The notes: a model not told the origin generated them from the letters alone. 64,000 nucleotides of DNA from Ehretia macrophylla (GCA_037974665.1 CM075778.1:23192001-23256000), one strand, 5' to 3'; numbered from the stretch's first letter, positions 44,293 to 56,674 are shown. Translations and numbers: made by a program.

Positions 44293-47200
44293 TGTAACGA
44301 CCCCAACCCGACCCTTCTCAAGATTAAGTCAAAGTCTATAATCAATTTCGTTGCGGTTTCATGGGTATAATATTCTATAACCCAAAAAGGAACAATAAAT
44401 AAAGAATCATTCAATAACAAGCCTTTATATAATAATTCAAGTACGAAAGGGTGTTACAACATCTGAGATCTGATAATTACCCAGCTATTTACAAGCTAGG
44501 GTTTTAGCATGGCTACCCTTCTACCCGAGAGTAATACAAACAAACTCTATCTTTTACAACTTGAATCGTTACATGATAGGCAAGGGCTTCGAGCACGTAA
44601 CTATTTAGCACACAATGTAAACCCGTATCAATCTAAGCTGCACCTGCAAGGGTGGTGGGGGGGGGGGGGGGGGAAAGAGGGTGAGCTCTTGGGAAGCTCA
44701 ATGATGATGGAATATGAGAGTTTTAAAAACGTTTTTGGTTAGGTCTTCTTTGAAAATCATGATGCAATACAATACAGGTGCAATAACAATTACATTTAGT
44801 GGCATATATCCACATCACATATCAGCCTACTCTCCGAGGGTGGAAATGCCAAGCGAGAGTAGGACACTACTCTCCTAGGGTAGTACCAAGCGAGAGCGGG
44901 AACAATTTTCAATCCAATCATTTTTACGAGGTGGCCAGCCTTGATCACAATTTCAAATTCTTATCTCTCCCAAGAGGGTACTCCGGATTGTACCTGAAAT
45001 CTATGACCCAACTCCTCGAGGGTGGAGATTGCCAAGCGGGGGAGAGAATAGGCCACGATAGACATGGGAGCACCGACAAGCTTTATACCGCCCGGCGTTC
45101 GTGCAAGCTATCGTGCCTGAGGTTGCAACCCCTAATTTCAAGAGCACACAAGCACGCACAAGTAGCCACATAACACACAATTGATAACCATGTTTTGCAA
45201 TTTATGATCACGCAATTCAGTAGATATATAAGTGGGAACAATGAAAGAGGTTGTCCTCGGACAATCTAACAATATTAGTTCACTAGAAATTCAAAATAAC
45301 TCAAGAAAAGCCCTAGCATACAACTGCAAGCGTTTGAGTAATTATATTGTCACTTAAAACATTAACAAATACCATTTCCATAATTAATCAATAGCAAAGT
45401 AGATAAATAGTAACAAATACTGTTCCTAATTATTAATCAATAGTAAAGTACAATTTAAGTTTAAGTATAAAGTTACATTTCTTGATATTTTATTGGTCTT
45501 AAACATCCTCCAGGCTATTTAGAGTTACTCCTTTTGAGATAGATTTCCAAATAATCCAAAATTAGTTCAATTCTAGTGTCAATCATTATTTAAGTTACTT
45601 GGCTAACCTACTATTCAGTATTTATTTCTTTTAAGCCTGAGAGTACCAGAATTACTAGGACTACTATCATAGTCATCTTAAGAATTCAGCTACTATGGTC
45701 TAAACATTTATGATTAGCTCTTAACCAATTATTTCACTTTACTTTGGTCAATACCTAAATAAAATGTTATCAACACTTCAGATCTTATCCACTAATTGAC
45801 TAAGCTTATTATTCTTATGTATATATCCCTTCAAATTAAGTAGATGTAACTAGAGCAAACTACAAGTTTGGCTTCTACCTTAAAGAATTATAATAAATGA
45901 AATGCTCTTTACATAAAACTTTCTCATATCTATAATCAACCATGTATAATTTATAAGTTATAACTAATATAGTTAAAGTTAACATATAATAAAATAAATA
46001 TGAGTTGTGAAATCTCCTTACAGACAATTATGTTTATATTTTATAGCTTATAAATCAATAATTAACACATATAGTTAACAAATTAACTCAAATAAACATG
46101 AGTTTATTAAAAGTTTTCTCACCCGATTTTAGCTAAGTTTCAGCCTCTCCTTCGTTGTTTTCTTTCTTTGATTCACTTTGGTTGGTGGTCTAACGCTGAT
46201 GATGATGACTTGACAAGTGCGTGAACCAATTTGTGTATGCGAAAACGAATGCCATTTCTAACATCCCATTAAACAAACCTCTAAGGACCGTGATGATGTC
46301 AAACTCTTAAGTGGAATAGCTACCTTCATCAACCATCACATACTTCATCGCCCAAATTGAATCCTAGAGCCACTCGCATCAATGCCAAGGTTGCCTATCA
46401 GGTTGTCTCCTAGCACCAAAAGAATGAGCAGCTACTTCTTGATTGTATTTCTCCAAAGAGTCTTTGTCGGCTGCCACCTTCCACTTTAAACTAAAAGCCA
46501 TCAAAGCCTATTCCATCTAGATAAAGCACCGAAGTCATTTATTTAGCAAACACCATTTCTTCAATTAAAACAGCTATCACCACTCCACTGTCCTACTTTC
46601 TTTTCCCCGGTTGTTGCTTCGGGTAGATAAGAATCGAGAGGAAAAGCTTAATATGCCTTGCCACTTAGACAAATCCACCGAAAACCTCAAAACCTTAGCC
46701 GTGGCTTCCCTTTTGCTTTCTTCATTCGATTCGTTATTTTTATTTTTGTTTTCTTTGTACTAATGATCAACCAGTGCACAATCAATTAACCACCACCGAA
46801 ACCACGCTGCATATCTATATATTTTTCCTCTTCTGCCTCGGTTGTGCCATTTTCTCTTTACTACCAACCTTTTTCCCACCTTCCTTTAACGTCAATGTGC
46901 TGATTAATATACTACAAAGTCAAGGCTTTACTACCTAGCTGGTCCGATAGTGATGATGAGTGAATGAGGTGTTGCGGCTTTTGTTTTTAAGTGAATATAA
47001 GTTAGAGCATCTATCCAACGTTAGCAGTGATTGTGTTAAATTCTTTTGGGTTGGTTAAACTTTGGCTTTGTTGCTGATTATTTCATGAAGGTGGGCAGTG
47101 AAGTCATAGATAATGAGACAATACTATTATAATTCCTTAGCGATTGGTGCATGATAGGGTGATGATTGGCAAAGGCCAAGTCGTGCAAGCTGTCAGGTAG

Positions 47201-48761
47201 TTGACCTATCTTAATGGTTTTACTCAATGTTTTGCTGGATTATTTGAAATTGTTTGAGGTGGCTGGTGATGAGTCAAAGAGGAACAATTTCGCTGATGAT
47301 GCCGTGTGGATTTGCACGTGTCAAATTGTGAGCTAATAGCAGTGAGGTGTTTGATCGGGAAATAATTTTGCTGAGTCAGTACAATGAGAATGTGATGTGT
47401 GATGATTGATGTTAATTCCTAGCTTGCTGCCGTACTGGTCATGCAATGTTAGGCTACGTGAGTCATTCGTTGTTTGAAGGTGATGATGCCACGAATGAGG
47501 ACAGGCAGTAATAATTTAATGAGCAAAGAATAACAATGCTAAATAATTTATGTAAAATGGATGAAGCTTCGGTAGTTAGGAAAACAAATTCAAAATACTA
47601 TACTATATCAATTTCTTATTCTGGAGTAATAATTAACATTTCTAACGTAGTGGTAAGGATCCAAATCAACTTAAATATTTTTATAGTATTTATTCAGCTA
47701 ACATCCTAGTCCTCCCTTTTTTTTTTATTTTATTAAACCTGATATTATCTAATATATTCACTAGATTTAATTGCTTAACACACCCATAAAAATACTTAAT
47801 TGACAAGCTTAAGATCACTATTATCTATTAACCTAGTTTTATAGCTTGCATTCTTACAGCTTCGAACCATACATATTACATCATACCCTAGTATTTCTAA
47901 GTATTCCATTTGTTCTCATTGAACTAATTTTCTTTTCTTTAGGATTGCCATATGGTTATCACCTGGCCACCAAATCATTTCCCTGTATATCCAGCTAAGA
48001 CAATCAAGTAAATCATATATTAGCTTAAGTCTTTAACTAAGGTAAAGGTTTTCAGTAATAACCTTACGTATATTTCTAAGTGCTAGTATAAAGATAATGA
48101 CTTGATATATTATCTTTCTTTTACCTTATAAATTATAACAATATGATGTTTACCCTTAAGCTATACTACTATCCTGGGCTTAACTTTTATCTAGTGCTAC
48201 TCAAATTCATTCTACGTGGTACAATTTCCACTAATTTTCATTCTAAATTCTGTAATCATCCAATATAAATTCTCGAGATAAGTTAGTATCACAAGCTCAA
48301 TCACTAGCTAAGGTAGTAATTTAGATAACACCTAATGCCTCAAGTTATCCCGTTGCTCCAGTAGTTCACTCACAGCCAATTTTGATAGCTAAAATGATAG
48401 TAGCTAGGGTATTAACCTACTGCCACCGAGTTCCTAAAACATATACACAACTTATTATTGCACCATTTCTTAGTAAACCTTCATAGTCATACCCTGGTTA
48501 AGGTAGGTATTAAAATCCCATAAAAGTAAACTTTAACATCTCTAATCACTTCCAGGCCTATATTGACGAATCGAAATACACTCAAATTATCCCAATGAAC
48601 TTCCTAAGTTAATCATTTGAAACGAATGCTTAGTTTGATATGCTAGTTTTTATATATTTCCTAAGTTTAAATTAATTCCTATCATACGAACACCAACCAC
48701 ACTAATAATACCTAATTACTATACTAAGTCTCGGGAGTTAAGTACGGGTCCTTGCACAGAG
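44288..48761 (-). mobile_element. Solo LTR (4464 bp), minus strand, duplication CAAAG/CAGAG
   Basis: The element is 44293-48756. It starts TGTAACGACCCCAACCC (minus-sense LTR end GGGTTGGGGTCGTTACA) and ends GTACGGGTCCTTGCA. The flanks are CAAAG (44288-44292) and CAGAG (48757-48761). Removing it rejoins the RT connection frame VA-EICSFL. It carries in minus sense an acceptor-like block whose pyrimidine tract is a run of 17 C (G run 44657-44673) and a diverged inverted repeat near 45234-45258. From 45300 to 48720 the DNA is AT-rich with no credible coding frame. Confidence 0.9.
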
Positions 48762-49405
48762 ATTTGCAGTTTTCTGAGATTAGTTGGCTACTATAGGAGA
48801 TTTGTCAAAGCCTTTTCAAAGATTGCAGGACCACTGACTCAGCTAACTTAGAAGAAAGCAGTGTTTGATTGGAATGATAAGTGTGAGGCCAGTTTTCAGG
48901 AATTGAAGAAAAGACTCACCACGACTCCTATTCTTGCATTGCCTGAAGGGACGGATAACTTCGTGATTTACAGTGATGCCTCTAAAGAGGGTTTAGGCTG
49001 TGTTCTTATGCAAAATAGTAAGATAATAGCTTATGCCTCAAGAAAATTGAAACCCTATGAGCTTAATTATTCTATGCATGATCTTGAACTTGCTGCTATT
49101 GTCTTTGCTTTAAAGAAATGGCGACATTATTTGTGGGGAAATAATTTGAAATTTTCACTTATCACAAAAGCTTGAAGTACCTGTTTTTCCAAAAAGATTT
49201 GAACATGAGGCAGATGCATTGGTTAGAACTGTTGAATGATTATAATTGTACTATTAGCTATTTGTCAGGAAAATCTAACATTGTTGTAGATGCATTAAGC
49301 CGAAAGGCTACTGTGGCCAGTTATGATTATAAAGAATTGAGAATCTATGGAGGAGTTGTGTCTGTGGAAACCAAAAGCTTCAAAGACAGGTATTCAATTT
49401 GCTAG
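48762..49405 (+). pseudogene. pol: Tekay-like RT connection and RNase H
   Basis: ICSFLRLVGYYRRFVKAFSK continues the RT frame after the solo LTR, then a TAG stands for the expected Gln before [20 protein letters not shown]. RNase H motifs follow: [17 protein letters not shown] (first catalytic Asp in SDAS), [35 protein letters not shown] and, after a shift near 49172, [14 protein letters not shown] stop-free run of 104 codons (48861-49175) makes this one of the better kept pieces. Confidence 0.93.
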
Positions 49406-50889
49406 TTTATAAATTCAGTCCCTTTTTTTGTCCAGAATCCGAGAAGCACAACAGTCCGATCCTCAGCTATTGAAGATTCTAGAAAAATCAAAAGAGGGAG
49501 AGTAGGATTTCATGTTGTATGATGATGGCATACTTAGATACAAGAATAGAATTTGTATTCCTGGTGATTCGACTTTGAAGAATGAAATATTTGTAGAGGC
49601 ACACAGCTCAAAGTATACAATCCATCCTAGTAGCACTAAAATGTATCGAGATTTGAAACAAAACTTATGGTGGAACAATATGAAGAGGGAAATAACTGAT
49701 TATGTGGCTAGGTGTCTAACTTGTCAGAAAGTTAAAGCTGAACATCAGAGACCTGTAGAGTTGTTGCAATAGTTGGCTATTCCTGAATAGAAATGGGATC
49801 GTATTACCATGTATTTCGTGACTGACCTGCCGAGAATGCTGAGAGGTAATGATTATGTATGGGTTGTTGTTGATAGATTAACAAAGACATCACATTTCAT
49901 TTCTGTGAAGAAAATAGACAACCTTGACAAGTTGGCCGAGTTGTACATTGAGAATATTGTGAGGCTGCATGAGACTCCAGCTAGTATTGTGTCAGACAGA
50001 GATCCCAGGTTTACATCTCAATTCTGGCAGAAAATACAAGAAACATTGGGGACTAAAGTAAGTTTCAGCACTGCATATCACCCACAGACAGATGGACAGT
50101 CTGAGAGGACTATAATGATATTAGAGGACATGCTGTGAGCCTGTATCCTAGACTTTGGTAAAAGTTGGTAGGGGTATTTGCCACTGGCAGAGTTTGTATA
50201 TAATAATAGCTATCAGGCTACCATTGGCATGGTGCCTTATGAGGCACTTTCGGGCGTAAATATAGATCTCCACTTTATTGGGATGAGGTTGAAGAAATGA
50301 ATATAGTTGATCATACTTTGATGCCAGAGATGATAAAGATGATTGATAATGTGCAACTTATCAAGAAAAGAATGCTTACAGCTAAGAGCTAACAAAAGAG
50401 TTATACTGATAGACGCCGACGTGACTTGGAGTTTGCAGTAAGTGATCATGTATTTTTGAAAATCTCTCCACGAAAAGGTTTGATTCGGCACGGAAAATGA
50501 GGTAAGCTCAGTCTTAGATATGTGGGACCGTTTGAGATTACCGAGAAGGTTGGTAATTTGGCATATAGATTGGCATTGCCTCCGATTTTAACCAGGTTAC
50601 ATGATGTATTCCACGTATCGATGTTGAGTAAATATCAGCCAGATCCTTTACACATTCTAGAGCCAGAGCCTTTGGAAATTAGTGAGACTTTGACTTATGT
50701 TGAGAAACCTCTTCGAGTTGTGGATAGAAAGGTTCAGGAGCTCAGGAGTAAAAGTATTTCGATGGTGAAGATTCTATGGGATCATCGTGGAGTAGAGGAT
50801 GCCACCTAGGAGCAGGAGGATTAGATGAGTGATAAATATCCCGAGCTGTTCGCCGAATCATGTAAGAATTGCGTAGACGCAATTAGTTT
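49406..50889 (+). pseudogene. pol: Tekay-like integrase with chromodomain
   Basis: The zinc domain shows HSSKYTIHPSSTKMYRDLKQ and CLTCQKVKAEHQ (H-H-C-C, about 49602-49750). The core shows YVWVVVDRLTKTSHFI (first Asp), SIVSDRDPRFTSQFW (second Asp) and YHPQTDGQSERTI (Glu). The C-terminus gives GPFEITEKVGNLAYRLALPP and LHDVFHVSMLSKY, then PLRVVDRKVQELRSKSISMV and ILWDHRGVEDAT (about 50711-50808), a chromodomain-like end that targets integration in chromoviruses. Stops lie near 49769, 49790, 50138, 50167, 50392, 50500 and 50808. Confidence 0.93.
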
Positions 50890-50902
50890 AAGGGGGAGAG
50901 GA
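50868..50902 (+). promoter_or_regulatory. Terminal inverted repeat and polypurine tract
   Basis: GAATTGCGTAGACGCAATT followed by AGTTTAAGGGGGAGAGGA leads directly into the right LTR at 50903. The purine run is the plus-strand primer. The inverted repeat is shared with the elements ending at 33615 and, in reverse, 22455. Confidence 0.85.
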
Positions 50903-51902
50903 TGTGACGCCCGAGACTTTCATCATATTCATAATTAACTGTTGCATATCTTTTGTGCACTTCAATGTGCATTTAATTACTTGAATATGTATTATTTAGT
51001 GGTTACTATTCACAGTGAAAATTTGAATGTTTAATTTGCCCAGTTTTGTATTTTTCCTAGGTTACATGACTTGTAAAAGGAATGAGAAACATGAGATTTT
51101 GAGCATTGGATGTCGGAAACGCGCATTAGAAAATATGTTTCTTACATCGTATGAATAGTAAAAATATTACAAACATGTTTGTAGAGAACGTTAGCTTTAA
51201 ATTGGAGTTTAGCCTAGCTTTGACCAACTTTTTATAAGCAATTGACTTAAAATAAAACACCTACATATATTATACCATATATAAACATATACATACACAA
51301 TACACTTAGAAAAAAAAACCAAAAGCCACCCTCCTAAGACCCCAAAACCCGATGGCACATAGGGAGAAAATGGAGGAGAAATCCTCTTCAAACAAGCCAT
51401 TTAGAGCTTAATCAAGTAATCTTCAAGGGTTTTCCACCTCTCCTAAGCACTATACTAGCCTCTATTGAGCATCTAGGTGAGGGAGATTCATATTCTATGC
51501 ATTTGAAATTCTAGGGTTCATATTGAATTTTTGCAATTGTTGTTTATAGCTATGTAATTGCTTATTGTTACTTGAAATACTTCTCTTGGAACTTGTAGAG
51601 TACTCTTTTGAAGCTAGATGGAAACTTGAATGGTTAGAATTGATAATTGAAGCTTGGAGGAGAAGATGTTAATGAAATTAGGTTGATTTTATGCTTTCTA
51701 TAGGTACTTTAGATGTTAATGAACATAGAATAAAGATTCAATGTGGTTAGTTTGCTCAAATCTTGCTTAAGATGCGGAATTGGCTAAATTTCAAAAGAGG
51801 GTTTTCGTAAAACGATAATGGGTGCAATTGAACGCTAGATTGGGTACCTACTAGGCATGGAAGCACTTTTGGTGCTACCGTAGCATTAAATTGAGGGGCG
51901 AT
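50903..51902 (+). repeat. 3' LTR of the Tekay-like element, interrupted
   Basis: Begins TGTGACGCCCGAGACTTT and follows 39075-40096 closely, with a short deletion near 51668. It stops at ...GAGGGGCGAT, where the minus-strand LTR starts at 51903. The remaining 1.4 kb is beyond the window. Confidence 0.93.
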
Positions 51903-53269
51903 TGTCACGCCCCAACTCGACCCCACTTACAATCAGTTAGGATGCAACGGAATTTCAGCAATATAACATCTGTAATATGGACAACAGAACTCTAAACTAA
52001 TCCTTTGTAACATCACACAACCAACTACAACTTCAACAACAACTCCAACAACTATTTATTAACATACAACACATCAAAAACCATTGATTATACAACTATA
52101 CAACATCCCAACCATAAGTCATATACCTCTGTTTCAGTAACATACCACAAGCTATACTATACATATGCATAATAGATATAAAACTAGTCTAACAACCTAT
52201 TCATATTCCAAAAGTAAGACAACTAAACTAGTATTATACTTTTCACTATCTTTATAGCATCTTATACATTACAACACCAAAATAAATACAATACAACTTG
52301 TTCCATATTTCAAGATAACAAAAAGAGCACTCCACCAAAGACATCAAGGATAAGACTCTTGCACATTGGACTCATTCACATACGGCTCATTCTCAGCCTC
52401 CTGAGGAACGTACCCTAAGTCCAGCTCAATAACACCTGAAAGTTAGCAAAGAGGGTAAGCTTATACAATACAAAGCTCAGCGAGGGTTCAATAGGATATT
52501 TTGGAAACACTTTCTTTCCCACTTGCGAAAAATATCCTATGAACAATAACATACAATAAACTTCATCAACAACATTAATTCAATTAAACCAACACAAATA
52601 ACCATTCAATTGAGAAAGGATACACTAGTTGACGTAGCTCCATATGCCATCACGAACTCAACCAACCTTTTACCCTGATTGATACATTCTGGAAGTACCC
52701 CATTCTAGACCTACACTCCATGGCATTTCCGCCCATGCGAGATAGGGGATAGCATATGATAGTCATGTCGTTTTCAACCCGACAGCCTGATACTGCCCGA
52801 GAAGTGGCACACACTATCATGACTCACAACAATAACATTAAACATTTCATATTCTGAGAAGACAACAAAGTAGGTTGTCTTCCAGCACAACAATAATCAT
52901 CAATCAATTTAAGACACTTCACACAATATACATTTAATAAACAACCAAGACAACCAAGTTAGATGACAAAGTAAGCCACCCAACTTTTCACACATTCCAA
53001 CATGCATTCAATCCCGAGCCTACCCAACAACAAACCAAACAACAACTATATAAACACTACAAGGCAATTAAAGACAACACTTAAGCATTTTAAAGAAAGA
53101 CTACTCAAACATCCAAACTTCATATCCTACAATCTACCAATCAAACAACCCACGAACCTTTTCCTACCACTCAACCACATAAGCAACTACACTAACCCCC
53201 TGTAAACCAACCAAAAGCCACCTAAAACAAGCCCAACAAGCCAAAAATATCAATGCATACATGGCTGAT
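51903..53269 (-). repeat. Minus-strand LTR of the 29347 family, left piece
   Basis: It starts TGTCACGCCCCAACTCG, the reverse complement of the end of the 29347-31980 LTR. The landmarks follow in reverse: the conserved short reading frame (52421-52344), the acceptor-like block (52495-52436), a perfect 9-bp inverted repeat (52858-52882) and the 12-bp stem-loop (52956-52986). It is clearly diverged from the 29347 copy. The left flank GCGAT (51898-51902) may be the target duplication; the other edge lies beyond 64000. The LTR is split at 53270 and continues at 63032. Confidence 0.9.
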
Positions 53270-54435
53270 TGTTGTCCCTTAATTGAACCTAAGAGGGGGG
53301 TAAATTAGGTTATATAGGCAATGCTACTACTTTTTCGATTAGGCAATATACTAGCAATGATTAATCAAAAATAATCTTAAACAAATATGCACTCTAGCAA
53401 TATAAAATGTGAGTGAGGCAATTTATCAAACACTTAGTGTGCAGAAAATAATGCAAAGAGATAGTTGAGAGAAAGAGATTGCAAATCGCGATTTTAGTGT
53501 GGTTCAGCCCCCGCCTAAGTCCACGACCTAAGCTCCCCGCTTAGGATTTCAACAATCTTTACTATGGTGGCTCTTCAAATGTTGGTAAGTCCACAAACCA
53601 ACTACGAACAATGGTAGTTCAAGCTTTTACAATAGAAAAATTCATTCTCAATACAAAGCTTCAACCCCAATACCTTTGATATGGAAATCATTCTTTTCAA
53701 AGTATTTAACTCTCTCTCTTGATAAGTGTTTAAGATTCACAATAAAAGTCCTCTTTTAGGGTAGATGAATACAATAAATGATTCTCTTAATATTGCTCAC
53801 AAATTCTTGCTCAAGTATAGCACAATGATGATTCAAAGATAAAATAGGTGTAAGAAGTCAAGAGTAAATGCTTTGAATTAATACCTTGAAAATTTTCAAT
53901 TGGGAGACATTAATAGAGGATGAAATGTGTGCATTAATTGCTTTCAAACGTTCATAAAATGATTATATTATAAAACAGTGTTTTGGCCCGACCGGTCGAC
54001 CCCTGCTCCACTGGTCAACCGGTTGAGAGACCTTCATCCGGTGAACAGGTCTCGGGTAGACGACCCCTTGATGCACCGGTCAACCGGTTGCCATAGGGTC
54101 GTCCAGTTTGCTCAGGGCTGCCAGGAATTGGGTTTTCTTTGAAATATTTATTTTATGCGTCTTTTATAAAACCATTTTCAAATGTTTCAAAAATGGCTTT
54201 TAAGAATCATCTTTGAGCATATACTATTTGCAAGATTCGAACCCTAGTCAAGTCCCAACCGATACCCTTTATGACTTTCGTCTCTATCCTTATAGCTTCA
54301 TCTTCATTTCTTCGATTCTTTATCTTTTCTTGAGTTGATGGATCTTCTTTCTTCTATAGCTTGATGAACTTGGAATCTAGAGTCAATCTTGATTCATCTT
54401 TACTTATGCATATTAGAAGCCCTTTAGGCCAACAA
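53270..54435 (-). repeat. 3' LTR of the Sirevirus-like element
   Basis: 1166 bp from TGTTGTCCCTTAATTG to TTTAGGCCAACA, collinear with 61817-63026. It holds a cluster of GGTCGACC-type palindromes at 53985-54105. The right copy is longer because of about 50 bp near 62950-63000. Confidence 0.93.
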
Positions 54436-54750
54436 TCTCTCCCTTTTTTTTATGACAAAACTTATCTCAAATAATAATAATGTAAGCATAAATGAGTTTA
54501 CAAAACTTATCTCAAATAATAATGTAAGCATAAATGAGTTTACAAAACTTATCTCAAATAATGACAACGTAAGCATAAATAAGTTTGAGAGAGCATTTAG
54601 CATTTAATGCATTTTAACTTTGTAAAACTCTCCCCCTCACCTTGTGCATTTTCTAGTCAAGGTTGAGTTGTTACTCCCCCTCAATGTATGAGTTTGTTCT
54701 AAGGTTTATCATTTTATTTCTACATATTTCTCCCTTTTTTGTCATTAGCA
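54436..54750 (-). promoter_or_regulatory. Multiplied polypurine tracts upstream of the 3' LTR
   Basis: In minus sense, purine tracts occur at about 54438-54455 (GGGAGAG after an A run, adjacent to the LTR), 54627-54640 (GTGAGGGGGAGAGT), 54671-54684 (TTGAGGGGGAGTAA) and 54728-54746 (AATGACAAAAAAGGGAGAA). Multiple PPTs upstream of the 3' LTR are a described hallmark of Sireviruses. Three imperfect copies of a 50-55-bp unit (AACTTATCTCAAATAAT... AAATGAGTTT) lie between them at about 54458-54590. Confidence 0.75.
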
Positions 54751-54989
54751 AAACAAAGAAAAACAATTACTTCTACATTTCATCTATCCCTATTTGGCAT
54801 TAGCACACAAAGTAAAACAAGATATAACAACTGAAACCAAAAGAACAAGATAATAGAAGTAGATTGGAAGAGCACAAAAAATTGAAAAATTGAAACACTT
54901 AAAGTGCATGAAAAGTCTTAGTTAGGAAAGGAAAATGAAGCAACTGGGGGTTAAGGGAAAGGGAAAAATATCCTAACCCTCTCAAGGCA

Positions 54990-56188
54990 TCCTTCCTAGT
55001 CTTTAATAAACTTCTCATACAGCTTCTCAAGCATGATCTTCACACCATTCATCTCGGTGTTTACTTGAGCAAAGCCAACACCAACATCCAAGGATAATTT
55101 ATCAACGCGCGAGGTCAAGTGGTTAAGCTTGGTATTGACTTCTTCAAGAGTAGCTCGGCGAGATCTTCTTCTTGTAGAAGAACTTGCACCTCTAATGTCA
55201 GCCTGGGAAGTTCCAATGTCTACATATCTTCCTTCATTATCTCCTTCATCACTCTCGCTTACGGCTTCACCTTCATCTCCCTTCTCCCCAAGGTCATAAT
55301 TTTCTGGATCATCAACTACTTCAGATTAACTCTTACGGAATTGACATTGTTGAATATAGATGATGTCATTATTGGCACGAGCCATATATTGTCTGTCAAG
55401 GCAATATTTGTCAAGAAGGTAGGTGGAAGCATTCAGAGGTTCAAACTGACCAATACGAGAATATCTCTTAGACGGAAAAGATGACACAAAATCATCCCAT
55501 AAGGCAAGGACTTCTTTTTAAAGGCCAACATGTGACTAAGCATAATGTGTAGGAGTTTGATTTTTACCTTATTGTAAATGAGATGCATCACATAGCCCAT
55601 GAAGGATGGAATCGACCTATCTTTCACAATGCGAGGCATGATGACTTGATTCAAAATATAGAGAAGCAATCGTTTCTCAGCACAAATGTGATCTCTTTTG
55701 GGTATAAATGTTTCAGACCTTCTCAAGCCTTCCCATAATGTAGCAATCATCTCCGTTGAGGCGGTGTCGTTTAGCCCTTTTGATAAGTTAGCCGAGGAAT
55801 AGAGTGTTAGGCCACTAGTTGGAATGCCAATCAAGTTAGCCAAATCTCGTTCTCCCACAAATATGTTAACTCCATTTACTTGACTTTTTATCCCACGCAC
55901 ACCCTCATGTTCACTTTCTACCAAATATGCATAAAATTCACGAATCTACATATCACAATTGATGTCCTCGAGTCCTAACAGAGGAAGCCATCTTTGATGT
56001 CTAAGCAACTTTATGTGGACGGGTGTGATCCAAAAAGTTTGGAGGATCAAGAATCTTACCCCAAAGAATCTCTTTCTTAGAGAAATCACCCAGTGCAATG
56101 ACATATGCAGGATCTCATGGATCAATGGCATGAGGCCTAAATTCAGTCCTTCTTTTCTTGGATGCTTGCCTTGATAATGATGCCATAG
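54990..56188 (-). pseudogene. Extra ORF after pol, plant transposon-protein-like
   Basis: A reading in sense with pol starts MASLSRQASKKRRTEF at 56188. It continues in broken frames through HQRWLPLLGLEDINC and REFYAYLVESEHEGVRGIKS (about 55965-55905), then VNIFVGERDLANLIGIPTSG. The longest open part is 55924-55433 (163 codons). After a shift, Ser/Glu-rich sequence and a heptad segment (LTSRVDKLSLDVGVGFAQVN) end near 55000. The REFYA...VRG start and the order of motifs resemble the putative plant transposon protein domain (Transposase_32/PF20167, from memory). It occupies the position of the env-like ORF of Sireviruses. No signal peptide or membrane segment is obvious. Role unknown. Confidence 0.65.
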
Positions 56189-56339
56189 GTAGAAGTAGAG
56201 ATTTCAAGAAAAAAATAAGGAAAATTTGGTTGGGGAATTTTATCAAACACTTGGTGTATGTAAAAAAAACTTTGTCCAAAAACCTTATGAAGATTTGAAT
56301 AGAATAAAGGCAATTTGAGTGAGTTGAGAGGATTTCCAA

Positions 56340-56674
56340 AATTTTAACCTTTTAGTGAAAATATGAAGATTAAAGATTGTAAGGTTTAAATGAGATTTGT
56401 AGGGTTTGAATGAGAAAGATGGAGAGGTTTTAAAGGAAAAGAGTGATTGAAGGGGTTTAGAATTGGTGTTTTAAACTTATTGCCCGACAGTGCAGCGACC
56501 GGACGAGGGTGGGTGTGCCGGTCAACTGGTGCCAGTACTCTCTTCCACCCACTGCTCGTCCACCGAACGAGGGGTAGTGCTACTGGTCGACCGGTAGACA
56601 CACCCTCTTCTGATTGGGTAGAGTCTGCCAGGAAGTGATTTTTTTTACTTGGAAAAACTTCAAGTTTAGTAATT
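56340..56674 (-). other. Spacer between RNase H and extra ORF
   Basis: No gene is supported. The stretch 56480-56610 repeats the ACCGGTCGACC-type palindromic words found in the LTRs (CTGGTCGACCGGTAG at about 56584-56598, with variants near 56492 and 56515). Confidence 0.6.

Larger units (their letters stand above)
39075..51902 (+). mobile_element. Tekay-like chromovirus (Ty3/gypsy), plus strand
   Basis: Left LTR 39075-41553, PBS at 41560, gag, protease, RT, RNase H, integrase with chromodomain-like C-terminus, PPT (50890-50902) and a right LTR (50903-51902) interrupted by another LTR. The domain order RT-RNase H-integrase-chromodomain defines a plant chromovirus, and the chromodomain and long LTRs fit the Tekay/Del lineage. 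A solo LTR at 44293-48756 splits pol. Many stops and the loss of the RT palm make it inert. Confidence 0.92.

Noticed and set aside
44657..44673. Run of 17 G as a possible regulatory G-quadruplex
   Set aside because: A homopolymer of this length is more simply a slippage-prone pyrimidine tract of the minus-sense acceptor-like block. Its exact length may also be a sequencing artefact.
46140..47560. Possible host gene fragment within the 4.46-kb solo LTR
   Set aside because: The stretch is somewhat less AT-rich than its surroundings, but no frame, splice pattern or domain could be supported on either strand.
55119..55484. Plus-strand 121-codon frame
   Set aside because: It is the complement of the Ser/Glu-rich and coiled-coil end of the extra ORF, which has the better family resemblance on the minus strand.
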